A DNA stretch of 64,000 nucleotides from Rubripirellula amarantea (GCF_007859865.1 NZ_SJPI01000001.1:3161406-3225405), one strand, 5' to 3'. Positions 17,715 to 26,268 are shown, counted from the first letter of the stretch. Notes: a model not told the origin generated them from the sequence alone. Program-made: numbers and translations.

Positions 17715-20207
17715 TTGTCAGCAATCCAAATCCGCGGCGCTCGTGTTCACAATCTACAAAGTGTCGATGTCGACATTCCCCGTGACGCGATCACGGTTAT
17801 CACCGGCGTTTCGGGCAGTGGGAAAAGCTCGCTTGCGTTTGACACACTCTATGCCGAGGGGCAACGGCAATACATCGATTCGCTTTCCGCCTACGCTCGG
17901 CAGTTTCTTGACCAGATTCCCCGCCCCGACGTCGATTCCATCGATGGCCTAGCTCCCACGCTAGCCATTGATCAAAAGAACACTGCTTCGGGGTCGCGCA
18001 GTACCGTCGCCACGATCACGGAAATCTACGACTACCTGCGATTGCTCTTTGCCCGCGCGGGAACTCCGCACTGCATCGAGTGTGGTAGTTCGATCGCCCC
18101 GCAATCAGCCGAAAACATCGGCGATGGTTTGTTGGGACTGCCCGAAAAAACAAAGCTAGTGATCATGGCACCGATGGTGCGTGGTCGCAAAGGCGCTCAC
18201 CGTGAAGTGATCGAGTCCATTCAAAAGGCTGGTCTGGTTCGCGCTCGCGTGAACGGGGAAAGTTACCTGCTTGAGGAAATCCCGACGCTGGCGCCGCGAA
18301 AGAATCACACCATCGAAGCCATTATCGATCGACTCGCCATCAAGCCCGGCATCGAGTCGAGGCTGCGAGCGTCCGTGGACTTGGCCTTGCGGTTGGGCGA
18401 TGGATTGATGTCGACGCTGGTGCATTCAAGTGATGACGCGTGGGACGAAGCGATCTATTCCACAGCCATGGCCTGTATCGAATGCGGATCCAGTTTTGCC
18501 GAGGTTGAACCTCGAACGTTTAGCTTCAACAGTCCCTACGGTGCCTGCCCCACCTGCGAAGGACTTGGATTCGTCGGTGAAAACGAGTCGCGTGAGGTTT
18601 GTCCCGATTGCGGTGGTGCCCGGCTCGGCCCGGTCGCGCGTCGGGTCACGATCAACGACACAGCGATTCACCAGCTAACGGCCCAGTCGCTCGACGACGC
18701 GATCGTTTGGATGCAGAACTGTGATTCGGCTCTATCTGCTTTGCAAACCAAGGTCGCTGAACCGATTCAGCGCGAGGTCACTCGGCGTTTGAAGTATTTG
18801 TCCCGCGTCGGCGTGCAATACTTAACCCTCGACCGAGCCGCCGACACGCTTTCCGGCGGCGAACTACAACGAGTGCGGTTGGCCACCAGCATTGGTAGTG
18901 GCTTGGTCGGCGTTTGCTACGTGCTTGATGAACCATCGATCGGTTTGCATCCCGCCGATCATGGGAAGCTGATCGAGTGCATCAAAGAGCTGAAGGACCA
19001 GGGCAACACGATCGTGATCGTCGAACACGACGAGGACACGATGCTTGCCGCCGACAAGCTAGTCGACATTGGACCCGGTGCCGGGATGGGTGGCGGCAAC
19101 CTGATTAGCCAAGGCACGCCCAAGCAAGTCGCCAAGGACAAAAAAAGCCTGACCGGACAATACCTATCCGGCAAGCAACAAGTTCCGATTCCCGCAACGC
19201 GTCGGCAGCCCAAGCAATGGATCACTTTGAAGGGAGCGTCCACGCATAACTTGCAGAACGTGACCGCGAAAATTCCGCTGTCATGCTTTGTCGGGATCAG
19301 CGGGGTTTCGGGCAGCGGTAAGAGTTCGCTTATCACCGACACGCTATACCGGGCTTTGGCCCAAAAACTCGGCTTGCAAACTCCGCCGCCGGGTGAGCAT
19401 CAATCGCTGCTCGGCGCGACCAAAATTGACAAGCTTGTTCCCATCGATCAAACGCCGATCGGAAGAAGCCCGCGGTCATGCCCCGCTACCTATGCCGGCG
19501 TCTTGGATGAAGTTCGCAAGGTCTACGCCGCCACGCGCGAAGCCAAGACGCGCGGGTTCTCGTCGAGTCGGTTCAGTTTTAATTCGAAGTCCGGTCAATG
19601 CGAGTTGTGCAAAGGGCATGGTGTTGAACGCATCGCAATGAATTTCTTAAGCGATCTGTTTGTCACCTGCAGCCGTTGCGGCGGAAAGCGTTTCAACCGA
19701 CAAACGTTGCAAGTGCGTTTCAAAGGTGCCAACGTCGCCGATGTGTTGGAAATGTCGATTGACGAAGCAACCGAGTTCTTCGAAAACGTGCCGAAGATTT
19801 CTCGCCTGCTGCGTTCGTTGCAGGACGTCGGCCTTGGCTACGTGCATTTGGGTCAAGCCAGCACCACGCTCTCGGGCGGTGAAGCTCAACGGATCAAACT
19901 CGGGACGGAACTCGCTCGCGTTTCCACCGGCAGCACGCTCTACTTGCTTGATGAACCCACCACGGGACTCCACTTCGCCGATGTCGAACGTTTAGTTGGC
20001 GTTCTGCAACGCCTTGTCGATGCAGGCAACACCGTATTGGTCATCGAACACAACTTCGATCTGCTATCCGCTTGTGACTGGATCATTGATATGGGACCTG
20101 AGGGCGGTGTCGGGGGCGGTCAGATCATTGCCGAAGGAACGCCGGAACAAGTGGCCGCCAATCCGGCGAGTATCAGCGGCAAGTTCATTAAACCTCAACT
20201 GGCATAG
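17715..20207 (+). CDS. uvrA: Excinuclease ABC subunit A, short form lacking the insertion domain
   Basis: UvrA is the damage-recognition ATPase of nucleotide excision repair. Both ABC modules are intact: Walker A GVSGSGKSS (residue ~31) and ISGVSGSGKSS (~527), signatures LSGGELQRVRLA (~379) and LSGGEAQRIKLG (~719). Zinc-type CxxC pairs are present near 120, 254/278, 296 and 629/652. The UvrB-binding segment is present (RGRKGAHREVIESIQKAGLV). Only about 18 residues separate CPTCEGLG from CPDCGGARL, where E. coli UvrA has ~110 residues of insertion domain, which accounts for 830 residues versus about 940. The start is TTG at 17715, giving the conserved IQIRGARVHNLQ. It is followed 5 bp later by a radical SAM gene. 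Confidence 0.95.
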   Translation: MSAIQIRGARVHNLQSVDVDIPRDAITVITGVSGSGKSSLAFDTLYAEGQRQYIDSLSAYARQFLDQIPRPDVDSIDGLAPTLAIDQKNTASGSRSTVATITEIYDYLRLLFARAGTPHCIECGSSIAPQSAENIGDGLLGLPEKTKLVIMAPMVRGRKGAHREVIESIQKAGLVRARVNGESYLLEEIPTLAPRKNHTIEAIIDRLAIKPGIESRLRASVDLALRLGDGLMSTLVHSSDDAWDEAIYSTAMACIECGSSFAEVEPRTFSFNSPYGACPTCEGLGFVGENESREVCPDCGGARLGPVARRVTINDTAIHQLTAQSLDDAIVWMQNCDSALSALQTKVAEPIQREVTRRLKYLSRVGVQYLTLDRAADTLSGGELQRVRLATSIGSGLVGVCYVLDEPSIGLHPADHGKLIECIKELKDQGNTIVIVEHDEDTMLAADKLVDIGPGAGMGGGNLISQGTPKQVAKDKKSLTGQYLSGKQQVPIPATRRQPKQWITLKGASTHNLQNVTAKIPLSCFVGISGVSGSGKSSLITDTLYRALAQKLGLQTPPPGEHQSLLGATKIDKLVPIDQTPIGRSPRSCPATYAGVLDEVRKVYAATREAKTRGFSSSRFSFNSKSGQCELCKGHGVERIAMNFLSDLFVTCSRCGGKRFNRQTLQVRFKGANVADVLEMSIDEATEFFENVPKISRLLRSLQDVGLGYVHLGQASTTLSGGEAQRIKLGTELARVSTGSTLYLLDEPTTGLHFADVERLVGVLQRLVDAGNTVLVIEHNFDLLSACDWIIDMGPEGGVGGGQIIAEGTPEQVAANPASISGKFIKPQLA

Positions 20208-20212
20208 GCGAC

Positions 20213-21031
20213 TTGCCTGTGAGCCAAAGCAATCCCGTGTCCAGACCCACCAGCGCCGATCAAGCTTATCACGTCGAGCACGAATGGGAGCCCGATGGCA
20301 AAGGTGGGTATGCCCACGCGACCACGATCTTCTTAACCGCATCGGAATGTCCGATCGGGTGCAGCATGTGTGACCTTTGGCAAAACACATTGACCGTGCC
20401 AACGCCGCCCGGTGCGATCGTTCGCCAAATCAAAACCGTTTTGGACGAACCGCTCGATCACGATCGGCAATGGATCAAGCTCTACAACTCTGGCAATTTC
20501 TTTGATCCGCGTTCGATTCCACCCGCGGACTATGCTGCCATCGCCAAGCTTTGCGAACCCTTTCAACGCGTTGTCGTTGAAAACCATCCCCACATCGGTG
20601 GTGATCGCATGCTGCGTTTCAACGACATGTTGGATGCGCAATTGGAAATCGCCGTAGGTTTAGAAACCGTCCAGCCCCGTTGGCTCGACCGACTTGGCAA
20701 ACGCATGACGCGAGACTCGTTTGATCAGTTCGCCCAAGGTTTGATCGACCATCACATCGACTTGCGAGTGTTCTTGATCGTCGGAGTTCCAGGAATCTCG
20801 ACTAACGAATCCGCTAGGTGGACGCGATCTTCGGTGCGGCACGCTGTGCTGGCTGGTGCTCGGCACATCAGCCTGATTCCTGCTCGCCAAGGTCATGGTT
20901 GGAACGGACAAGCCGATCAGTTGCCCCAGTGCAGTGATCAAGAACTACGCGATTTGCTAAACGCTGCCATCCATGACGCCAACGGCTACGCGACGGTCAC
21001 ACTGGACACATGGGGCCGCGACCCAACCTAG
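20213..21031 (+). CDS. Radical SAM protein
   Basis: The 4Fe-4S motif is CPIGCSMC (C-x3-C-x2-C, residues ~45-52) in a segment (SECPIGCSMCDLWQNTL) typical of MiaB/Elp3-like or YhcC-like radical SAM cores. Later motifs include LYNSGNFFDP, VVENHPHIGG and AVGLETVQPRWLDRLGKRM, the last matching the E-T-x-x-x-x-L-x-x-L SAM-binding helix of this group. The start is TTG 20213 or GTG 20219, 5-11 bp after uvrA, so the two genes are probably cotranscribed. No C-terminal accessory domain is seen in its 272 residues. The substrate is unknown. Confidence 0.88.
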   Translation: MPVSQSNPVSRPTSADQAYHVEHEWEPDGKGGYAHATTIFLTASECPIGCSMCDLWQNTLTVPTPPGAIVRQIKTVLDEPLDHDRQWIKLYNSGNFFDPRSIPPADYAAIAKLCEPFQRVVVENHPHIGGDRMLRFNDMLDAQLEIAVGLETVQPRWLDRLGKRMTRDSFDQFAQGLIDHHIDLRVFLIVGVPGISTNESARWTRSSVRHAVLAGARHISLIPARQGHGWNGQADQLPQCSDQELRDLLNAAIHDANGYATVTLDTWGRDPT

Positions 21032-21353
21032 GTTTGAACCCAATCTAGGTTTGCGCGGTGCAATCGCAGCGATCGTGAAATGGGTGTCGGTCGCGCTATT
21101 GCGAAAACGAACCGTGTCCCAGGGAAAGGCGTAGCCCCTTGCAACATCACCTTCGCCAAGTCCACACGCAGCGTTTGGACATCGTCACCGGCCGAGCGAA
21201 ATGGTGATCGGGTATCATGATCAGCCGGCTTACCGCTGGTGACGCAGAAGAACCACGAATGGATTCGTCCACGTTGACTCGTAGCTAGCCGTGCGGCCTA
21301 ATGCCGATTGAAAGCCGCACGATCCCCAACCGTTTGATCAAAGAACAAGTCTC
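21032..21353. other. Intergenic region before the flavoprotein gene, with a hairpin
   Basis: No gene is supported. A perfect 7-bp inverted repeat, GTGCGGC (21291-21297) and GCCGCAC (21314-21320), lies 33 bp before the TTG start of the flavoprotein gene. It could form an mRNA stem with a 16-nt loop or be an operator. No T tract follows it. Confidence 0.35.
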
Positions 21354-22796
21354 TTGAATCCTTCTCACGTCGCCATTATCGGATCCGGATTCTCTGGTTC
21401 GCTCCTCGGTTGGATCCTCGCTTCCCAAGGAGTGCAAGTTTCGCTCATTGACGCGCAAACCCATCCACGGTTTGCGATCGGCGAATCCTCCACACCGATT
21501 GCCGACACACTGTTGCGAAGACTCGGTGAAACGTACCAACTAAAACCGCTGGTCGATCTTTCCACTTACGGCAGTTGGAAGAAAACGCATCCAAAAATCA
21601 CTTGCGGAAAGAAACGTGGCTTCAGCTATTACCATCACGAGGCCGGTCAACCGTTCGCCGAAGATCATCTCGGCAAACGCAGTCTGCTGGTGGCTGCGTC
21701 GCAGTCCGATTCAAAGGCCGACACGCATTGGTACCGCAGCGAAGTCGATGAGTATTTCTTCAAGCAGGCGATTCTGTCAGGCGTTCAACCCTATTCAGCC
21801 ACATCGATCGTCGACATCGCGTCGGTTGGCGATCAATGCCGTTTGCTTTGCGGTGGGAATTACACCGGCGAACTGATCGCGGACTACGTCATCGATGCGA
21901 CTGGCCGTGCCGCGATCACTGCCAAGCTGCTCGGTCAACCCAACCTGCGAGATCAGCTCAAGACACAAACCGCCACCTCCTTCGCTCATTATCGCGGTGT
22001 GCGTCCTTGGCGAGACTACTTGCAAGCTCATGGCTTTGACACTTCCAACGATCCATTCAATCCCGATGACGCAGCTCAGCATCATTTGCTTGGCAACACG
22101 TGGACGTGGATGCTTCGGTTTGACAACGACATCACCAGCATCGGTTTTTGCTCGCCGCGGGGTCAAGTCAACGACTTCGCTAGCACTTCCGCGTACCACT
22201 GGATGATGCAAGACGCGGTTCAGGTATACCCGGATGATCAATCGTTGATACCCTCTGGTCAGTCGCTGATTACGGAACCTTGGATCCAGTCCTACCATGA
22301 ACCGATTGTTGCGGATCGAGTTTGGATGATGCCGACAGCCGCGATCACGATGGATCCGTTGCACAGCACGGGGATCGCCCACGGGCTTGCCGGTGTGGAA
22401 CGCCTAGCGACGATGTTGCTCAATCCCGACGGCAATGCGCCTGCGCGTTACGCCGAGATCCTTCACCAGGAAGTTTCGCTGCTCGACCGTTTGATCAGCA
22501 CCGCTTACACCGTGGCCAACGATCCCGCTCGTTTCAACGCCGCGTGCATGGTTTACTTTGCTGCTGCGATCACCTGTGAAGAGCAACTCAAAGCGGGCCA
22601 GAACCCGTCGCACCTTTACAATGCGGGCGAGGACGCGTTTCGAACCGCGGTCCGAAACGCGTGCGGCATCATCAGCGACCTCGGCGAGCCCCGGTTTGAA
22701 TCCCTCGTTCGGACCGAGATTGCCCCTTGGAACACGGCGGGGTTGATGAGTTCGGGCCATCAAAACCGGTACGCCTACACGGCAACCAAGGGATGA
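21354..22796 (+). CDS. FAD-dependent oxidoreductase, tryptophan-halogenase-like
   Basis: An N-terminal Rossmann motif AIIGSGFSGSLLGWIL (residues ~6-21) and the following GESSTPIADTLL segment are characteristic of the flavin-dependent halogenase/geranylgeranyl-reductase-like superfamily. The FAD-closing motif MDPLHSTGIAHGLAG is near residue 345. The halogenase motif WxWxIP is represented only as TWTWMLRF, so halogenation is doubtful and a monooxygenase or reductase role is possible. The start is TTG at 21354, since no ATG precedes the Rossmann strand. The length of 480 residues fits the family. The gene stands alone, 322 bp after the radical SAM gene and just before tRNA-Asn. Confidence 0.85.
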   Translation: MNPSHVAIIGSGFSGSLLGWILASQGVQVSLIDAQTHPRFAIGESSTPIADTLLRRLGETYQLKPLVDLSTYGSWKKTHPKITCGKKRGFSYYHHEAGQPFAEDHLGKRSLLVAASQSDSKADTHWYRSEVDEYFFKQAILSGVQPYSATSIVDIASVGDQCRLLCGGNYTGELIADYVIDATGRAAITAKLLGQPNLRDQLKTQTATSFAHYRGVRPWRDYLQAHGFDTSNDPFNPDDAAQHHLLGNTWTWMLRFDNDITSIGFCSPRGQVNDFASTSAYHWMMQDAVQVYPDDQSLIPSGQSLITEPWIQSYHEPIVADRVWMMPTAAITMDPLHSTGIAHGLAGVERLATMLLNPDGNAPARYAEILHQEVSLLDRLISTAYTVANDPARFNAACMVYFAAAITCEEQLKAGQNPSHLYNAGEDAFRTAVRNACGIISDLGEPRFESLVRTEIAPWNTAGLMSSGHQNRYAYTATKG

Positions 22797-22960
22797 GTCC
22801 GTTGGGGGGCGATAAAAAATAAGTAGCCCAGAGTGAAAAATTGAGCAAAAGCCGCGGCAGAGAACGATTCGTGGCAAAAACCACCCTTGTCACTAGCGAA
22901 CCGCTCAACTAAATTCCGCGTCTTGACGTTGAGTGACTCACCGAGCCACTCCAAACTCAC

Positions 22961-23033
22961 TCCCCTGTAGCTCAGTCGGTAGAGCAGCGGACTGTTAATC
23001 CGCCTGTCGCAGGTTCAAGTCCTGCCGGGGGAG
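22961..23033 (+). tRNA. tRNA-Asn (GTT)
   Basis: The cloverleaf is complete: acceptor TCCCCTG/CGGGGGA (one G-T pair), an anticodon stem GCGGA/TCCGC around loop CTGTTAA with anticodon GTT at 22994-22996, and a T arm GCAGG/CCTGC with loop TTCAAGT. The discriminator is G at 23033 and no CCA is encoded. It borders an accessory region and a 295-bp repeat, as expected for an integration hotspot. Confidence 0.97.
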
Positions 23034-23078
23034 CCTTTTCGGACATTCGCGAACAGCGAGTGCCCGTGACTTAACGCC

Positions 23079-23108
23079 AAAGGCCGATGCAAATGCATCG
23101 GCCTTTTT
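23079..23108 (+). terminator. Strong terminator after tRNA-Asn
   Basis: A perfect stem GGCCGATGC/GCATCGGCC with loop AAAT, preceded by AAA and followed by TTTTT, forms a classic intrinsic terminator 46 bp after the tRNA. Flanking A and T runs make it bidirectional. The same hairpin with a different loop occurs at 28617-28646. Confidence 0.85.
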
Positions 23109-23234
23109 GCGTTTGCTCACGCAATTTGCGGGACTTTCGCCCGCGGGTGGTTTTTTCGCTTGCGTCTTGGACGGTGCGGGCACCGTGCCAAACCATTCCT
23201 TTCCCGCTGTCTAGCCCCGACAGGACGACCGAAT

Positions 23235-23306
23235 CTCTCGAAGTCTCTGAGTTAACATGGGCACCCCAGTTAACGAAATTCGGCCGTCAGAGAGAGAGTT
23301 CGAGAG
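23235..23306 (+). promoter_or_regulatory. Nested stem-loop leader upstream of the VF530 gene
   Basis: An outer inverted repeat (CTCTCGAA at 23235-23242, TTCGAGAG at 23299-23306, extended by GTCTCTGA/TCAGAGAG) encloses an inner hairpin GTTAAC...GTTAAC at 23251-23274. The structure ends 14 bp before the VF530 ATG. It recurs at 28772-28843 with compensating and loop changes, which suggests a conserved RNA or DNA structure controlling the gene. It does not match any riboswitch class I know. Confidence 0.5.
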
Positions 23307-23320
23307 TCCCCGATATCGCC

Positions 23321-23740
23321 ATGAACCAACCCCAGCCCAACAATCCGCTGCACGGCGTCACGCTCAAGGCGATCTTGGAATACTTGGTCGCCGAGTACGG
23401 CTGGGAGCGGTTGGGGGAACGGATCAACATCCATTGCTTCAACTACGAACCGACCATCAACAGCAGCCTGAAATTCCTTCGTACGACAGACTGGGCGCGG
23501 GCGAAGGTTGAGCGGTTGTACCTGGACTCGATCAGCTTCGATGAGCGGAAGGGCAAGAACGCCCCAACCGAAGAAGCGCGCGACATCTTCAATTGTGTCC
23601 GTGTCCCCGTTCGTGCTCATTGTGTCCGTGTCCCCGTTCGTGCTCGTTCGTGTCCCCGTTCGTGCTCAATGGTGAACTTAATCGCATCAAGAGGATCTCG
23701 TGCATCGTGCTGCACACCCGTTCCCGACTCTGTGAAATAG
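23321..23740 (+). CDS. VF530-family (DUF2132) DNA-binding protein with replaced C-terminal tail
   Basis: The first ~75 residues match the small VF530 family, whose structure suggests DNA binding: NNPLHGVTLKAILEYLVAEYGW, then LGERINIHCFNYEP, SSLKFLRTTDWARAKVERLYL. ATG at 23321 is the family start; the open frame upstream to 23087 is non-coding leader. After residue ~92 the frame runs into GT/CC-rich tandem repeats and encodes NCVRVPVRAH-type sequence, so the native end was probably replaced when the repeat region formed. The domain itself looks complete. It converges on a truncated protease gene that enters the same repeat from the other side. Confidence 0.75.
   Translation: MNQPQPNNPLHGVTLKAILEYLVAEYGWERLGERINIHCFNYEPTINSSLKFLRTTDWARAKVERLYLDSISFDERKGKNAPTEEARDIFNCVRVPVRAHCVRVPVRARSCPRSCSMVNLIASRGSRASCCTPVPDSVK
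23593..23668. repeat. Short tandem repeat at a gene-gene junction
   Basis: Two near-identical 27-nt units (23593-23619 and 23620-23646, each containing GTGTCCCCGTTCGTGCTC) are followed by a 22-nt partial unit (23647-23668). Both the VF530 frame (+) and the protease frame (-) run into it, so it probably marks a deletion or recombination joint. There are no spacers, so it is not a CRISPR. Confidence 0.8.
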
Positions 23741-24381
23741 GTCCCCGACACACTCTTTAATTTGACGACGTCATCAAAAAACAATCCGCCCGCCGACAGG
23801 TCGACGATTTGATAGGTCGCGTCGCCAGTACGGCTTGTTTTCCTGATGCCGTCACCGTCGTTCGGGTCAAACGTTGTATTGAGGTCACCGCTGACGGGAT
23901 CCGCTTGGACAAATTTCCCATTGCTGGGCGTGCGAAGAAACGCGTAGAGGATTTCGCCTATCGCCGCCGGCTTTTCATGAGCAGCACGCGTGCTTTCGTC
24001 AACGCTGGGCGACTCTGGATCGTCAGGAACCTGAACACGAACGATGCCGTCCGTGGGATTGCCGACCCCGTCAGCGAAAGGAGTGAGCGAAGAAATGGCT
24101 CGAGAGTTGCTTTGGACATACCCGTTGACGCTGACCTGATCGGTTCCAAAGACGATCTTTTCGTAGTATGCCTCTGTTTGTTCAGGTGCAAACGGAACGT
24201 CGCTGTACTCCACCATGATCGCCAAGGCCTGATTGGCACTATCATGGTCCCAGTCTTCGTATCCAAACGTGTCGAGGGACGCAGCGAGCAGCATCCGAGA
24301 TTCGAGGTTTTCGACACGTGATTTTCTACGGCGCCGCGTATTTCGTCGAGTTTGGCGTGTTTTTTGCGTTTTCAAATTCAT
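23617..24381 (-). CDS. Truncated secreted M6-like protease fragment
   Basis: The N-terminus is strongly basic and carries VENLESRMLLAAS, a clear LExRxLLA planctomycete export signal. The next segment, LAIMVEYSDVPFAPEQTEAYY and FGTDQVSVNGYVQSNS, resembles the start of M6 (immune inhibitor A) metalloproteases. No HEXXH zinc motif is reached: the frame runs into the tandem repeat at 23593-23668 and ends as ERGHERARTGTRTQ. It is therefore probably a 3'-truncated, inactive gene. M6 assignment rests on a short N-terminal resemblance; a different secreted protein is possible. Confidence 0.6.
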   Translation of the reverse strand: MNLKTQKTRQTRRNTRRRRKSRVENLESRMLLAASLDTFGYEDWDHDSANQALAIMVEYSDVPFAPEQTEAYYEKIVFGTDQVSVNGYVQSNSRAISSLTPFADGVGNPTDGIVRVQVPDDPESPSVDESTRAAHEKPAAIGEILYAFLRTPSNGKFVQADPVSGDLNTTFDPNDGDGIRKTSRTGDATYQIVDLSAGGLFFDDVVKLKSVSGTYFTESGTGVQHDARDPLDAIKFTIEHERGHERARTGTRTQ

Positions 24382-24513
24382 CCCAGCTCTCCCGTCGGCA
24401 ATTTAGAAACCGTTGACAAGGAGATTTCCGCAGACATTGGCCGGCTACCCACGCATAAAATGGGAACCGGCAAAATTTGGCCGCTGAGAATCGACGAATC
24501 TGAAAGATACGGT

Positions 24514-25977
24514 TCACGCCAGATACGCAAAGAAGTCGTCGAGCACGTCGAATCGTTCTTGCATGCGAGTTTGAACCGAGTCGGGACTTTCCCCAAAGTA
24601 GTCCATGCCGTTGTCGGACAGAATCTTTGCTGTGACCGAGGTTGCGAAATCCTCCAACGGATTCATCGTGCCGTATTCGCGAGCAAAAGCGTCCTCTTCG
24701 CCGCTGTTGAAGTACCAGTTTGACCAGCGATCATCGTCGGCCTGAGTCAATCCAGCGGTGGATTGCCAACGAAATCTTGTGGTCCAAGATCCAGCGGCAC
24801 GAAAAACATTGACAAAGATATTCTCGTCTTGCTCGTCAAAGTTGTGGGCCAGCTCGTGAATGACCGTTTCGTTGATCCTTCCGCGGTCAATCGCGTTGTC
24901 GATGATCACAATGTTCCCATCGCCGTTCCAACCCAGCACGTTCGTGTTGATGTCCCCGTCTGCTTCGGTTAGCTCACCGTAACGAGCGAAATTGACGCGA
25001 TCGCCATTGGCTTTTTGCAGAAGAGCGTTGTTGTTGGTCGCATCAAACATCATTTGCAACGCATCGTCGATCTTTTCCACTGTGTCATCGTCCCACGTGG
25101 ACGCTTCTGCAGTGACCGAGCCGATGTTGCTGCCCAGCCTGAACTGCTCATCGGCTGTTGGGTTGATGAAATCGATTTGCACGTCATCGCTGGAGAGATC
25201 CATCACGGTGGAACTGCTGCCGACGGTTCGCAGCACGCGATCACGTCCGCTATTGGTGTACATCAAGTCGTTACCATTCCCACTGATCAACGAGTCGTGC
25301 CCCGAACCACCTTGCAAAATATCGAAATGGGAACCGCCGACCAAGCGATCGTTTCCGCCATTGCCGTAGAGATAGTCGGTGCCGCTGCCGCCGCGCAGAA
25401 TATCCGCGTGGTTGCCACCGTAGATAAAATCGCTTCCGCTGCCTCCCTCAATGATGTCGTCTCCATTTCGTCCGTACAGATAGTCGCGAGATCCGTCCCC
25501 AAAAATCATGTCTGCGGATGATCCACCATAGATATAGTCGGTGCCAGAGCCGCCCCGAAGCGTTGATCGCAGGTTGGTTTGGTTGTTGATCACATCGCTT
25601 CCGCCTCCAGCGTCAACGAAAATCGACCGGACCATGAACCGCGAAAACTGAGTCACCTCGCTCGCTTGAGTGCTACGGTTGGTGACACTGACCTCAATCG
25701 ATCCCCACAGCTGAAATTGTCTACTCGACAAGCTAACATTGGTTGCAGCTGGAGCGATCTCGCGAATGATGATTTGGTCGCTCGCCGCGTCTCCGCGGAC
25801 GCTCAGCGTGCCAAGAAACAAGTCAATGTCAGCAGCCATCAGTTCACGTTTGTCGAGCTTCTGGCATCGCAGTGTACGTGGCCGTCGTTTTTTCGACGGT
25901 TTTACGGCCGTTCCAGAATCCTGGAGGGAGTTGGAAGCAAGGCGGCGAATCGGAGCAAGGATTTTCGGCAGAGACAT
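24514..25977 (-). CDS. RTX calcium-binding protein with a HELAH zinc-protease-like domain
   Basis: ATG at 25977 gives a basic leader and then LRCQKLDKRELMAAD, an LExRxLLA-type export signal; the longer frame to 26229 adds no recognisable sequence. Residues ~140-245 hold about ten RTX nonapeptides (GGSGTDYIYGG, GNGGNDRLVGG) that bind calcium outside the cell. The C-terminal part has IHELAHNFDE (residue ~372), a zinc-binding HExxH, and NPLEDFATSVTA about 70 residues later, where gluzincins place their third ligand Glu. A secreted metallopeptidase with an RTX beta-roll is the best reading. Which peptidase family is unclear. The gene lies in the repeat-bounded accessory stretch. Confidence 0.75.
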   Translation of the reverse strand: MSLPKILAPIRRLASNSLQDSGTAVKPSKKRRPRTLRCQKLDKRELMAADIDLFLGTLSVRGDAASDQIIIREIAPAATNVSLSSRQFQLWGSIEVSVTNRSTQASEVTQFSRFMVRSIFVDAGGGSDVINNQTNLRSTLRGGSGTDYIYGGSSADMIFGDGSRDYLYGRNGDDIIEGGSGSDFIYGGNHADILRGGSGTDYLYGNGGNDRLVGGSHFDILQGGSGHDSLISGNGNDLMYTNSGRDRVLRTVGSSSTVMDLSSDDVQIDFINPTADEQFRLGSNIGSVTAEASTWDDDTVEKIDDALQMMFDATNNNALLQKANGDRVNFARYGELTEADGDINTNVLGWNGDGNIVIIDNAIDRGRINETVIHELAHNFDEQDENIFVNVFRAAGSWTTRFRWQSTAGLTQADDDRWSNWYFNSGEEDAFAREYGTMNPLEDFATSVTAKILSDNGMDYFGESPDSVQTRMQERFDVLDDFFAYLA

Positions 25978-26268
25978 TGTGGTTTTCCAGTTGGGAACGT
26001 GAGTGAAGTTCAGTCCTCTCCCAAGCGGACAGCAAAGCGAAATGTGACTGACAAAATTCAAGCCCGTGGGGTCAAAATATTGAAACGAGCATTTCGGGCG
26101 GAAAAATCCAACGTTGCTTGAGTGGATGGAGCCCAACTTCCGGTCGAGATTGAGTCGAGACAGTGCGGCGGTTGCTGGAAATCGAGACAAAACGGCAGCA
26201 CCGCGCAGCAGACATCGCATTGTTGTCATTGAGGCCGGCGAGCTGATCGCAATAGAAAACCGGTCGAG

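Larger units (their letters stand above)
23071..23365 (+). repeat. ~295-bp direct repeat, copy A
   Basis: This segment matches 28609-28902 in the same orientation, with roughly 85-90% identity by eye. It contains a terminator hairpin, a middle spacer, a structured leader and the first 15 codons of a VF530-family gene. Differences inside the coding part are synonymous, so the two copies diverged while both were coding rather than through a recent duplication. This copy continues into a complete VF530 domain. Confidence 0.85.

Noticed and set aside
23593-23668. Possible CRISPR array
   Set aside because: Units are directly adjacent with no spacers, fewer than three full copies, and no cas genes nearby.
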